Below are positions 36,497 to 44,328 of a stretch of 64,000 bases of DNA, in pieces. Source of the DNA: Anatilimnocola aggregata (lineage in GTDB: Bacteria; Planctomycetota; Planctomycetia; Pirellulales; Pirellulaceae). The stretch covers positions 3,162,001 through 3,226,000 of the forward strand of contig NZ_CP036274.1 in the NCBI RefSeq assembly GCF_007747655.1, read 5' to 3'. A program made the position numbers and the translations under genes. How positions within the stretch are numbered: position 1 is the first letter of the stretch; each line of letters begins with the position of its first letter. Under the pieces are notes generated by a model. The model was given only the letters and a program-made list of their open reading frames with translations. It had not been told where the DNA came from and did no database searches.

Positions 36497-36937
36497 TTAG
36501 ATCAACTGCACGCCGGAACACTGGTGGCGTGCCGAATCGCACAAGTAAGACAGGACCAACCCATTAGGGATGAGCCTGGGAGAGGGGAGGGCGGCGGGTT
36601 GCCAATAAATGACTTCGGTCCAGTCACTTTCGACCCGCAACGTACTGCTGGAATTCAACTCAGTCGGAGCATCCGGATAAACCGTCCGGAACTCATCCGC
36701 CGGCAACTGATCAGAGTGCCGTTCCTCGGCTTCGACCGAGCAGTCAAACAGTCGGATCGTCGAAACCGTAGCAGACTGCCGCGAGCAGCTGGTCTCTTGC
36801 TGGATTGACTCGGCGGATTTCGCAGTTGGGCAAGTTGCCAGAATGCTCAACAGCAACAGGCCAGCGGAAAGAAAAGCAGGCGACCAGCAGCGAGAGCGCT
36901 GGTTGAGGAGGCGGCAAAATGCACCGTCCGCGGGCAT
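36497..36937 (-). CDS. Possible small secreted protein
   Basis: From the ATG at 36937 the product is 146 residues, with an N-terminal basic part and a hydrophobic core (SAGLLLLSILATCPTAKSAES) that fits a signal peptide. An ATG 12 codons further upstream is also possible. The mature part has six cysteines but no recognised domain. An antisense frame at 36458-36808 exists and looks less protein-like. Support is moderate, resting on the signal peptide and length. Confidence 0.5.
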   Translation of the reverse strand: MPADGAFCRLLNQRSRCWSPAFLSAGLLLLSILATCPTAKSAESIQQETSCSRQSATVSTIRLFDCSVEAEERHSDQLPADEFRTVYPDAPTELNSSSTLRVESDWTEVIYWQPAALPSPRLIPNGLVLSYLCDSARHQCSGVQLI

Positions 36938-37262
36938 AAACGCAGTCTGCAAAGACTTCCTGATGGGGCGCAAGCGACTGAGGTATTGTGATAATCCAAA
37001 CGAACGGTTTCGTCAAACACTCCCCGTTAGAAATATCTCGCCGCCCGGGGTCACGGCAGGGAAAAGCGAAAATTCACGCGTCTTTTTCTGCATCGCGCAC
37101 GTCCGCTGGTGGTCAATTGAAACCACCACCCACTCGAACTATAGTGCCCTTCTTGATTTGACGACGGTTGAGTTGTTGTTCTTCTGTTTGGCTCGCTGTT
37201 CTCCACGCCGGCCAGCTTTCGCCCTCCATTCGTAGCTATTAAGTCCGGCGAGGAGCCGCTCG
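36938..37262. other. 325-bp divergent intergenic region
   Basis: This region lies between the possible small secreted protein (minus) and the sugar-dehydrogenase fusion (plus). GGCGAGGAG at about 37248-37256 can serve as the ribosome binding site for the ATG at 37263. No other element is clear. Confidence 0.4.
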
Positions 37263-40200
37263 ATGCCTTTGCGCCCATTTCGCTTGCTCGGCAGCAATAA
37301 GCCCCGCACTTCCCGCCCGCTGCGCGTGGAGCAACTCGAGTCTCGTCATCTCCTGAGTACTCTGCCCGTTGGTTTTCAAGAAGACTTTGTCGCCGGCGGA
37401 CTCTACGAACCGACTTCGGTGACCGTCGCGCCCGACGGCCGCATCTTCGTCACCGAGAAACCGAACGGCGTGCGGATTATCGACCACGGTCACCTGCTGC
37501 CGACTCCGTTTGTCTCGCTCGACGTCGAATCGGGTGGCGAACGGGGCGTGGAAGGTCTCGTCTTCGATCCGAATTTCGCCCAGAACCGATTTGTTTACAT
37601 ATATTACACGCATGCCACCCCGACCGGCTCGTTCGACCGCCTCAGCCGGTTCACCGCCAGCAGCATCAATCCGAACGTCGCCGAAGTTGGGAGCGAAGTT
37701 GTTCTGCTCGACGGCATTCGCACCGCCGAACCGGGCTTTCACAACGGCGGTGTGATGAAGTTCGCCCCCGACGGCATGTTGTTCTTGGGAATTGGCGATG
37801 TCGGCGACCTGTCGCTGCCGCAAGATCTTTCCAAGCTGCAAGGGAAGATACTGCGACTCAACGTGGCCGCATATCCGAACATGATTCCCAGCGATAACCC
37901 GTTTGTGAATACACCCGGCGCGCGGGGTGAAATCTGGGCCTACGGTTTTCGCAATCCGTTTACGGGTGACCTGGTTCCCGGCACCGATCGACTGATTATG
38001 GGAGACGTCGGCAGCGACAACTGGGAGGAAATCAACGAAGTCGAAAAAGGGAAGAACTACGGCTGGCCATTAGCAGAAGGGATGAGTGACGACCCGCGGT
38101 TCACCAATCCGCTCCATTTTTATCCGCACGATAACGGCATGGGGGCAGCGGTTGTGGGTGGCGCGGTTTACGCCGGAACGAATTTTCCCGAGGACTATGT
38201 CGGCAAGTACTTTTTTGCCGACTATGTGCGCGGCTTTATCAAGACACTCGACCTGACCACACGCGAGGTCGAAACGTTTACGCCCGACGCCTTCATTCCC
38301 GTCGATGTCGCGAATGCCCCGGACGGTTCCATCTATTGGCTCTCGCTCGGCTTAGGCTCCGCCGCGAACGGCTCCTTGTATCGCATTCACTATGTGGGCG
38401 GCAATCGAGTGCCGCTGGCGGTGGCCACTGCCAATCGAACCAACGGCCTGTCGCCGTTGACGGTGCAATTCGACGGCACAGCCAGTAGTGACCCAGACGG
38501 AGATACCCTCGTTTCGTACAACTGGGATTTTGGTGACGGCCAAACCGGCAGCGGGGCCACGGCCACGCATACCTACAGCACCAACGGCGTGTATACGGTT
38601 CAACTAACCGTGAGCGATGGGGAGGCAAGCAGCCAGTCGCAACCGCTGACGATTACGGTCGGGAATGAAGCGCCCACGCCGACAATTGACTTCCCTCTGG
38701 CCAATTCCACTTACAGCGCTGGAGACATCATCAGCTTTAGTGGTTCGGCCACCGATCCGCAGGACGGAACTTTGCCGCCGAGCGCGCTGACATGGAGTGT
38801 CGAGTTTCATCACAATACGCACTTCCACCCGGGGATCGTTGTGGCGGGCAGCGCCAGTGGAAGTTACCCCGTTTCGCTATTGGGAGAAGTGGATGCCGAT
38901 CAGTGGTATCGAATTCTGCTCACCGCCACCGATGCTGGCGGGCTAAGGTCGACGACCTATCGGGATGTGTTCCCCGTTACTTCGACGTTCGCTGTCGCCA
39001 CGAATCCTCCCGGCGGGACGATCCTGCTCGATAGCCAGCCCATCGGTGCGGGAGAAACCGTGACCGGCGTCGTGAATATGACCCGCTTCCTGGCGGCACC
39101 GCCGACGCAGTTGATCGGTGGGCGAATGTATAAGTTCGTCAGTTGGTCCGATGGCGGCGCAGCTGAGCATGAGATTGCCACGCCCGCTGTCCCCACGACT
39201 TACACGGCGCAGTATCAATTGATGCCTTTGGGTGCGACCTATACGGGCCCCATTCCCACCGAAGTGATCAATAATCAGACGATCAAATACTCCCTGACGA
39301 TTACCAATGCCGGCACGCAAACATGGAGTGCGACGGGTACCAATCGCGTTCGCCTCGGCGTTTATTTCGACGGTACGAGCGACGCTGCGGGAGCTTGGAG
39401 CAAGGATCCGATTCGTTTCTCGTTGCCGCGGAATGTCGCGCCGGGACAGTCCGTCACCATTGCCGTGACGATCAAAGTCCCCGCGACAGCTGGCGATTTT
39501 GTCCTGCGCAATCGACTTGTGAAGGAAGGATCGACGCCGACCTGGTTCGAAACTCTGCGCAAGACGGACGTCGCCGTGCAGACGCTCAACGCCACCTACG
39601 CGGGCGATGTACCAACGTTCTGGCATACGAAGCAGAATCAGGAATACCAACTGACGGTCACCAACACCGGTACGGCTACTTGGAATCACTTGGGTGCAGA
39701 TCGCGTTCGTCTTGGCGTCTATTTTGGTGGGACAAGCGACGCCCCCGGCACTGGTACCAGTCAGCCGTTGCGATTTGAATTGCCCCACGCTGTGGCCCCC
39801 GGTGAATCGGCCACCATCACCGTCACGCTCGCGGGACCCGCGACCGCCGGCAATTTCACGTTGCGGCATCGCCTGGAAAAAATGACGGTCGCCTGGTTTG
39901 ACGACATCCTGCGGACGAGCGTCAGTGCCCAGATTTTTGCCGTTACCTACAGTGCCAGTCCGCCCAAGATTTGGATTGTCGGCGAATCGAAGACCTACAC
40001 GATCAAGCTCACCAACACGGGCACCAGTACTTGGAACGCCACGGGTGACAAGCCGGTGCTCTTGGGTGTTTACTTCGGTGGTACCAACGACAATGCTCCA
40101 TTGACCGAAGAGCCACAGCGTTTCTATCTGCCTAAGAACGTGGCCCGCGGTCAAACGGTCACGCTGACGATTACAGTGCAAGCCCCTGAGACTGGCGGCA

Positions 40201-40673
40201 ACTTGGTGTTGCGCCACCGCCTGGTAAAAGAAGACGTGAACTGGAGCACTTCGATGCTCAAGACGAGCGTTGCCGTGCAAACACTCGCGGCCTCGTACGT
40301 GGGGACGGTGCCGACCGCCTGGACGGCCGGTGAAACGAAGTCCTTTGTTCTAACGGTCAAGAATACCGGCACTGCATCCTGGAACTTAACCGGCACGAAC
40401 CCCGTCCTGCTGGGCATCTATTTTGGTGGCGCCAACGACGATCCTGACCTTAACGATGAACCCACGCGCGCGGCACTTTCCACCGGCAAGCTGAGCCCCA
40501 GTGGAGCAAAAGTGGGGACGGTGATCGCCCCCGGCCAGGCGGTGAAGTTGACCATAACCATCACTGCGCCCCTCACGCCCGGCCAATACGTGCTCCGGCA
40601 CCGCATGGTCAAAGAGAACGTGAGCTGGTTCGACACAATGCTACGGACCGACGTGACGGTAGCTGCGCCGTAA
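37263..40673 (+). CDS. Secreted fusion: PQQ-type sugar dehydrogenase, PKD domain, four NBR1-Ig-like domains
   Basis: The product is 1136 residues. The N-terminus has the basic lead and LEQLESRHLLS motif of exported planctomycete proteins. Residues about 40-380 form a glucose/sorbosone-dehydrogenase-type propeller (GLVFDPNFAQNRFVYIYYTH, ILRLNVAAYPNM, GYGFRNPF-like GFRNPFTGD, GDVGSDNWEEINEV, KNYGWPLAEG). A PKD domain follows (PLTVQFDGTASSDPDGD, WDFGDGQTGSG), then a cadherin/Ig-like stretch. The last 480 residues hold four repeats of about 115 residues, each with TNTGTxTWN, VxLGVYFGGT, a VAPGQ-type turn and LRHRLVKE..WF, the pattern of the NBR1 central (FW) Ig-like domain. It probably oxidises or binds an extracellular carbohydrate. 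Confidence 0.85.
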   Translation: MPLRPFRLLGSNKPRTSRPLRVEQLESRHLLSTLPVGFQEDFVAGGLYEPTSVTVAPDGRIFVTEKPNGVRIIDHGHLLPTPFVSLDVESGGERGVEGLVFDPNFAQNRFVYIYYTHATPTGSFDRLSRFTASSINPNVAEVGSEVVLLDGIRTAEPGFHNGGVMKFAPDGMLFLGIGDVGDLSLPQDLSKLQGKILRLNVAAYPNMIPSDNPFVNTPGARGEIWAYGFRNPFTGDLVPGTDRLIMGDVGSDNWEEINEVEKGKNYGWPLAEGMSDDPRFTNPLHFYPHDNGMGAAVVGGAVYAGTNFPEDYVGKYFFADYVRGFIKTLDLTTREVETFTPDAFIPVDVANAPDGSIYWLSLGLGSAANGSLYRIHYVGGNRVPLAVATANRTNGLSPLTVQFDGTASSDPDGDTLVSYNWDFGDGQTGSGATATHTYSTNGVYTVQLTVSDGEASSQSQPLTITVGNEAPTPTIDFPLANSTYSAGDIISFSGSATDPQDGTLPPSALTWSVEFHHNTHFHPGIVVAGSASGSYPVSLLGEVDADQWYRILLTATDAGGLRSTTYRDVFPVTSTFAVATNPPGGTILLDSQPIGAGETVTGVVNMTRFLAAPPTQLIGGRMYKFVSWSDGGAAEHEIATPAVPTTYTAQYQLMPLGATYTGPIPTEVINNQTIKYSLTITNAGTQTWSATGTNRVRLGVYFDGTSDAAGAWSKDPIRFSLPRNVAPGQSVTIAVTIKVPATAGDFVLRNRLVKEGSTPTWFETLRKTDVAVQTLNATYAGDVPTFWHTKQNQEYQLTVTNTGTATWNHLGADRVRLGVYFGGTSDAPGTGTSQPLRFELPHAVAPGESATITVTLAGPATAGNFTLRHRLEKMTVAWFDDILRTSVSAQIFAVTYSASPPKIWIVGESKTYTIKLTNTGTSTWNATGDKPVLLGVYFGGTNDNAPLTEEPQRFYLPKNVARGQTVTLTITVQAPETGGNLVLRHRLVKEDVNWSTSMLKTSVAVQTLAASYVGTVPTAWTAGETKSFVLTVKNTGTASWNLTGTNPVLLGIYFGGANDDPDLNDEPTRAALSTGKLSPSGAKVGTVIAPGQAVKLTITITAPLTPGQYVLRHRMVKENVSWFDTMLRTDVTVAAP

Positions 40674-40692
40674 CAAAAAGCACCCTCAAGCC

Positions 40693-40741
40693 AAAGAAAA
40701 ACCCGCCCCGGTCGGCAAACTTGTTTGCCAACCGGGACGGG
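40693..40741 (-). terminator. Rho-independent terminator of tRNA-Lys
   Basis: On the minus strand a stem of about 18 bp (CCCGTCCCGGTTGGCAAA with its near-perfect complement) closed by a short loop is followed by TTTTTCTTT. It begins 13 bp after the 3' end of tRNA-Lys. The T-run is only on the minus strand, so it serves the tRNA, not the plus-strand fusion gene. Confidence 0.88.
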
Positions 40742-40753
40742 TAAAGGCTTCAA

Positions 40754-40826
40754 TGAGACCGGCGGGACTCGAACCCGCGACCCCAGCATTAAAAGTGCCG
40801 TGCTCTACCAACTGAGCTACGGTCTC
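40754..40826 (-). tRNA. tRNA-Lys (anticodon TTT)
   Basis: The minus strand folds into a complete 73-nt cloverleaf. The acceptor stem is GAGACCG/CGGTCTC, the D arm GCTC-AGTTGGTA-GAGC, the anticodon stem CGGCA/TGCTG with loop CTTTTAA (anticodon TTT), a five-base variable loop, and the T arm GCGGG-TTCGAGT-CCCGC. The discriminator base is A and the CCA end is not encoded (TTG follows). A strong terminator lies just downstream, so this is a single-gene transcript. Confidence 0.95.
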
Positions 40827-41087
40827 AACCCTGCCCTTCATTTTCGCAGCCGGCGATGCTTGGAGGTAACGAAGCACCTTTGGACCCGCCGGGCGAAGTT
40901 TCTGATTGTAGGCAGCTGAGGCGAATTTGCCCAGCGGTGGCCAGCCCCAAAATCGTACCCAAAAATCGTAGGAGAAAGGGAGTTTACGTCCCGCACCAAT
41001 TCGCAAAGAATGGCTACTGCTCAAATCCTCTTAACCAATGCCGACGGATCGGTCCCCCGCTTATTTTTCCTCGATTGTCCCCCAGCA

Positions 41088-41873
41088 ATGACCGAACCGT
41101 CGACCCCTCCGCGCTTTGCCGGAAAAGTAGCCATAATCACCGGCACCAGCGACCGTGGCATCGGCGGAGCGACCGCTCTGCGGATGGCGGACGAAGGGGC
41201 CTCCCTCGTCATGGTCTCGCGCCATCTTCCCGAGCGTCTGCTCAAGCGTCTGGAGAAGACCACCGCGCCCCACGTCCACATGCTGGCCGATATTACGATT
41301 CCCGAAGACGTTGAGAAGATCGTCGCGACCTGCCGCGAAAAGTTCGGTAAGCTCGATATTCTCATCAACAATGCGGGGATCGAAGTTGCTTCGCGACTTG
41401 TCGATTCCAGCGAAGCAGAATGGCGAAATCTGCTCGATGTGAATTTGAACGGCTCGATTGCCCTGACCAAAGCGGCCTTGCCACAGCTGTCGCAACCTGG
41501 CGGCGTGATCGTCAATGTTGCCTCGGCACTTGGCCTGGCGGGGTGCGCAGGTTTTAGTGTGTACAGCGCGAGCAAAGCGGGGCTGATCGGCTTTACGCAG
41601 TCGCTGGCTTGGGAAGTTGCCAAGCAGGGAATTCGTGTGGTCGCAGTTGCCCCCGGCCTGGTAGTGACCCCCATGGTGCAGAAGCACACCTCCAAGCTGA
41701 CTCACGAAACCTGGGCGCAACTAGAAGCCTGCCATCCGCTGGGCGTCGGGCGAGCCGCGGACGTGGCTGCTGCGATTACCTTTCTCGCTTCCGAAGATGC
41801 CCGCTGGATCACCGGCATCACCCTGCCGCTGGGCTTCGCCCATCAATATCCGCTGCCAGTCATGGGCGAGTAG
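41088..41873 (+). CDS. Short-chain dehydrogenase/reductase
   Basis: With the ATG at 41088 the protein has 261 residues; the 26 codons upstream are open but do not resemble the family. The Rossmann motif reads TGTSDRGIGGATA (TGxxxGIG), NNAG lies in LINNAGIEVASR, and the catalytic Ser-Tyr-Lys set is VASALG..(S) and YSASKAG. The pattern fits classical SDRs of the FabG type, using NAD(P)H on a carbonyl or hydroxyl substrate that cannot be predicted. Confidence 0.88.
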   Translation: MTEPSTPPRFAGKVAIITGTSDRGIGGATALRMADEGASLVMVSRHLPERLLKRLEKTTAPHVHMLADITIPEDVEKIVATCREKFGKLDILINNAGIEVASRLVDSSEAEWRNLLDVNLNGSIALTKAALPQLSQPGGVIVNVASALGLAGCAGFSVYSASKAGLIGFTQSLAWEVAKQGIRVVAVAPGLVVTPMVQKHTSKLTHETWAQLEACHPLGVGRAADVAAAITFLASEDARWITGITLPLGFAHQYPLPVMGE

Positions 41874-41899
41874 CGGGCGGATCAAGCAGCTAGCGATCC

Positions 41900-42058
41900 T
41901 TACTGCCCTCTCTTCAGAGTAACCGCCACGCAGAATGCGACGATCAGCAAGCAGACGATTAGTCCGCAGCCGATGCTCGTTCGGCGGCCGTCGGGACTCG
42001 AATCAGCTTCGTAAGCGCTGACGAAAATGGTGATGAGAAATTCGAACACCTCAAACAT
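41900..42058 (-). CDS. Predicted 52-residue single-span membrane protein
   Basis: A minus-strand frame from the ATG at 42056-42058 encodes 52 residues: MFEVFEFLITIFVSAYEADS at the start, a polar middle with SPDGRR, then GCGLIVCLLIVAFCVAV and a basic tail LKRGQ. The amphipathic lead and a good membrane helix with positive C-terminal end make it plausible as a small membrane protein. It is too short to judge by codon use and has no recognised family. It converges on the SDR gene. Confidence 0.5.
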   Translation of the reverse strand: MFEVFEFLITIFVSAYEADSSPDGRRTSIGCGLIVCLLIVAFCVAVTLKRGQ

Positions 42059-42187
42059 GAGTGTACTTCGCGCGGCACGCTCAAAAATTGCGCCAGTGAA
42101 ACACGGGCGAACAAAAATTCGAAGTGCACTTCAGCATGGAATCGCCCAAGGTTGCAGCCTTAGGATCGCATCGTCGCGCAAAATTAC

Positions 42188-42365
42188 TTGACAAGTATTC
42201 AGTAGTTGTAGATAAAGTAAGTGTCTGTTTTGCCGGCTGACGGAAGGAGCGCGCATGCGCTTATGGAAGGGGTCTCGTGGACGCGAGGAACCGTTTCTTG
42301 GCGTCACTTGGAATTCGTCAACGGCGACAGGGTGTGCGGCTGAGGTTTATCAACAAAGAGGATGA
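42188..42365 (+). other. Possible promoter plus 36-codon ORF
   Basis: TTGACA at 42188-42193 is followed 15 bp later by TAGATA (or 17 bp later by GATAAA), a reasonable housekeeping promoter. Downstream, GGAAGGAG at 42242-42249 precedes an ATG at 42255 with an ideal gap, opening a 36-codon frame to the TGA at 42363-42365. The predicted peptide (start MRLWKGSRGREEPF) matches nothing I know. It could be a small peptide gene or a small RNA. Confidence 0.3.
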
Positions 42366-42447
42366 TTTCAACTTCAGAAAGTTTGGCGCAATTCGTTGCC
42401 GAGGAACGTCTTGAGTGTGCTGCACGCAAAAGGGGGGTGTTGATTAA
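42345..42447. repeat. Two separated half-sites related to the 49595 hairpin
   Basis: GAGGTTTATCAACA at 42342-42355 and GGGGGTGTTGATTAA at 42433-42447 match the right and left halves of the hairpin at 49595-49627. Here the halves are about 80 bp apart and reversed in order. It may be a diverged or rearranged copy of the same element. Confidence 0.4.
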
Positions 42448-42513
42448 TCGGGGGTCGGGAGATGTTCATGCCAGCACTTTTCAGTTGCTCAAGTAGCGGT
42501 GGACAGACGTTTC

Positions 42514-42689
42514 AGGAAACCCGAAGCGTCAGCGAGGAGAGTGCTTCTGCCGGCACGGCAGTGTGGTCCCAGTCAGGCCATTCGCTTTGCCCAGTAGCGA
42601 ATCTCTAGGAGGTTGGTTCGAACGATTTTGGGATGAATCTCGGTTCGGTGCCACCGTCTCGCTCTCCTCGCTCACGCTTCGGGTTTCCT
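42514..42689. repeat. REP-like inverted repeat, copy 3 (28-bp arms, long spacer)
   Basis: Arms at 42514-42541 and 42662-42689 are reverse complements with one mismatch in 28; the left arm contains AACCCGAAGCGTCAGCGAGG. The arms are 120 bp apart, much more than in the copies at 2258 and 23689, so either something was inserted between them or two elements face each other. It lies upstream of the CxxCH gene in a long non-coding region. Confidence 0.8.
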
Positions 42690-42800
42690 AAAACCGTGCA
42701 GGCGTGAACAAATACGGAATCAGGAAACTGGAAATCAGGCGCGATGCGGGTTTTGCTGGGGAATTTGCGAGTGGAAGACGTTTTGCCGATGTGGAATAAC

Positions 42801-42899
42801 GGAAATTTCCGGAAATCGGAAATTGAAGAAAAACGTAAGTCGCACGGGAAATTTCCGAATGAAGTGCAGTTTGCGAACGTGGAATAATGGAAATTTCCG
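42801..42899. promoter_or_regulatory. Triple GGAAATTTCCG palindrome array
   Basis: The palindromic sequence GGAAATTTCCG occurs exactly three times, at 42801-42811, 42847-42857 and 42889-42899, spaced 46 and 42 bp apart, about four helical turns each. The first and third are embedded in a longer direct repeat GTGGAATAA(C/T)GGAAATTTCCG. The array ends 120 bp upstream of the CxxCH gene start. The pattern fits operators for a dimeric regulator, but no regulator gene is adjacent. Confidence 0.5.
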
Positions 42900-43018
42900 A
42901 ATGGTGGTGGGCCACATTGCAGGGGTGGACTTGAAAGTGGATGTTGACATCCAATTATGAGGCCGGTAGGTTGAAATCGTTCCAGGCGGAGAGGGGGATT
43001 CCGTGCGATGAGGCTGCT

Positions 43019-44308
43019 ATGCCAACGAGATTGATTGCTGTGACGATGAATGTGCTGGCGCTGGCGGCGCTCTGGTGCGCGGTCAGTTACGCGCGTGCGC
43101 AGGAATATGAACGAGAGCCCATTGAATACGGCAAACGCGAACCGGCGAACCAGGTGAGTCGCCTGGCGGCGGAAGTGCAGGGGGGGAAGCGGAAGTTGAA
43201 GTTTGACGAGAAGTTCGGCTACCTGCCGGACCTGCTGCGGGCTTTGGAAGTGCCGCAGTCGTCGCAGATGCTGGTCTTCTCGAAGACCAGTTTGCAGCGA
43301 AATCGAATCACGCCACGAACGCCGCGGGCAATTTACTTCAACGACGATGTGTACGTGGGCTATTGCCACGAGGGGGATGCGATCGAGGTCTCGGTCGCCG
43401 ATCCGCAATTGGGAGCGGTGTTTTATACGCTCGATCAAACGCCTGAAGCGCGCCCGGTGTTGGTGCGGCAGCAAGAGCAATGTTTGATCTGTCATGGATC
43501 GCCGAACACGCGGAACATTCCTGGGCATGTTGTGCGGTCGGTGTATAGCGATGCCGGTGGCTTGCCAATTTTGGCCTCGGGGACTTTTCGCATCGATCAC
43601 ACCAGCCCGCTCAAGCAGCGATGGGGCGGCTGGTACGTGACGGGCACACACGGCGAACAAACGCACCTCGGAAACTTGATAGTGCGCGGTCAGTCGCGAC
43701 CTGAAGAAGTGGATAATGCGGCCGGCCACAATGTGACGGAGTTGAAGGATCGATTCGACACCGATAATTACCTCACGCCTCACAGCGACCTGATCGCCCT
43801 GATGGTGCTCGAGCATCAGGCCGATTGTCACAACTACATCACGCAGGCGAATTTCACCACGCAGCAGGCCCTTTATTTCGACCGCGCGCTGAAACGCGAT
43901 TTGAAAGAGGAGTCGCCCGAACTGCGCGATAGCACTAAGAGCCGGATCAAGAGTGGCTGCGAACCACTGGTCGAGTATCTGCTGTTCAGTGAAGAAGCAC
44001 CGCTAACGCATGCGCTTAAAGGTACGACCTCATTTGCGGATGAATTTGAGAAACAGGGGCCGCGCGACAAGCAGGGGCGTTCGCTCCGCGACTTCGATTT
44101 GTCGCGGCGGATGTTCAAGTATCCGTGCAGCTACCTGATCTATTCGCCCAGCTTTGCGGCCTTGCCGGCCGAAGCGAAGAAGTACGTTTATCGCCGATTG
44201 AACGAAGTGCTGAGTGGCGAGGATCCAAGCGAGAAGTTCGCCCACTTAACGGCGGCCGATCGGCGGGCGGTTCTCGAAATCCTGAAAGAAACGCACCCCG
44301 ATTTTTAG
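43019..44308 (+). CDS. Secreted single-CxxCH (c-type cytochrome-like) protein of unknown function
   Basis: The ATG at 43019 gives 429 residues with a signal peptide (LIAVTMNVLALAALWCAVSYARA); 26 more codons upstream are open but lead into the non-coding operator-like region. One heme-attachment motif, CLICH, lies in a context CLICHGSPNTRNIPGHVVRSVY near residue 160. It is followed by conserved-looking segments with many His (HTSPLKQRWGGWYVTGTHGEQTH, LEHQADCHNYI). No second heme motif is visible. It would be periplasmic. A role in electron transfer or redox sensing is possible; I do not recognise a named family. Confidence 0.7.
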   Translation: MPTRLIAVTMNVLALAALWCAVSYARAQEYEREPIEYGKREPANQVSRLAAEVQGGKRKLKFDEKFGYLPDLLRALEVPQSSQMLVFSKTSLQRNRITPRTPRAIYFNDDVYVGYCHEGDAIEVSVADPQLGAVFYTLDQTPEARPVLVRQQEQCLICHGSPNTRNIPGHVVRSVYSDAGGLPILASGTFRIDHTSPLKQRWGGWYVTGTHGEQTHLGNLIVRGQSRPEEVDNAAGHNVTELKDRFDTDNYLTPHSDLIALMVLEHQADCHNYITQANFTTQQALYFDRALKRDLKEESPELRDSTKSRIKSGCEPLVEYLLFSEEAPLTHALKGTTSFADEFEKQGPRDKQGRSLRDFDLSRRMFKYPCSYLIYSPSFAALPAEAKKYVYRRLNEVLSGEDPSEKFAHLTAADRRAVLEILKETHPDF

Positions 44309-44328
44309 CGACGTTTTTTGTGTTGTAT

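Noticed and set aside
38943-40280. 445-codon minus-strand frame opposite the NBR1-like repeats
   Set aside because: Its apparent repeats are the reverse of the coding repeats of the plus-strand fusion protein.
42605-43831. 408-codon open frame on the minus strand
   Set aside because: It runs antisense to the CxxCH protein gene and across the palindrome array; it has no recognised motif, and the plus frame has a signal peptide and heme motif.
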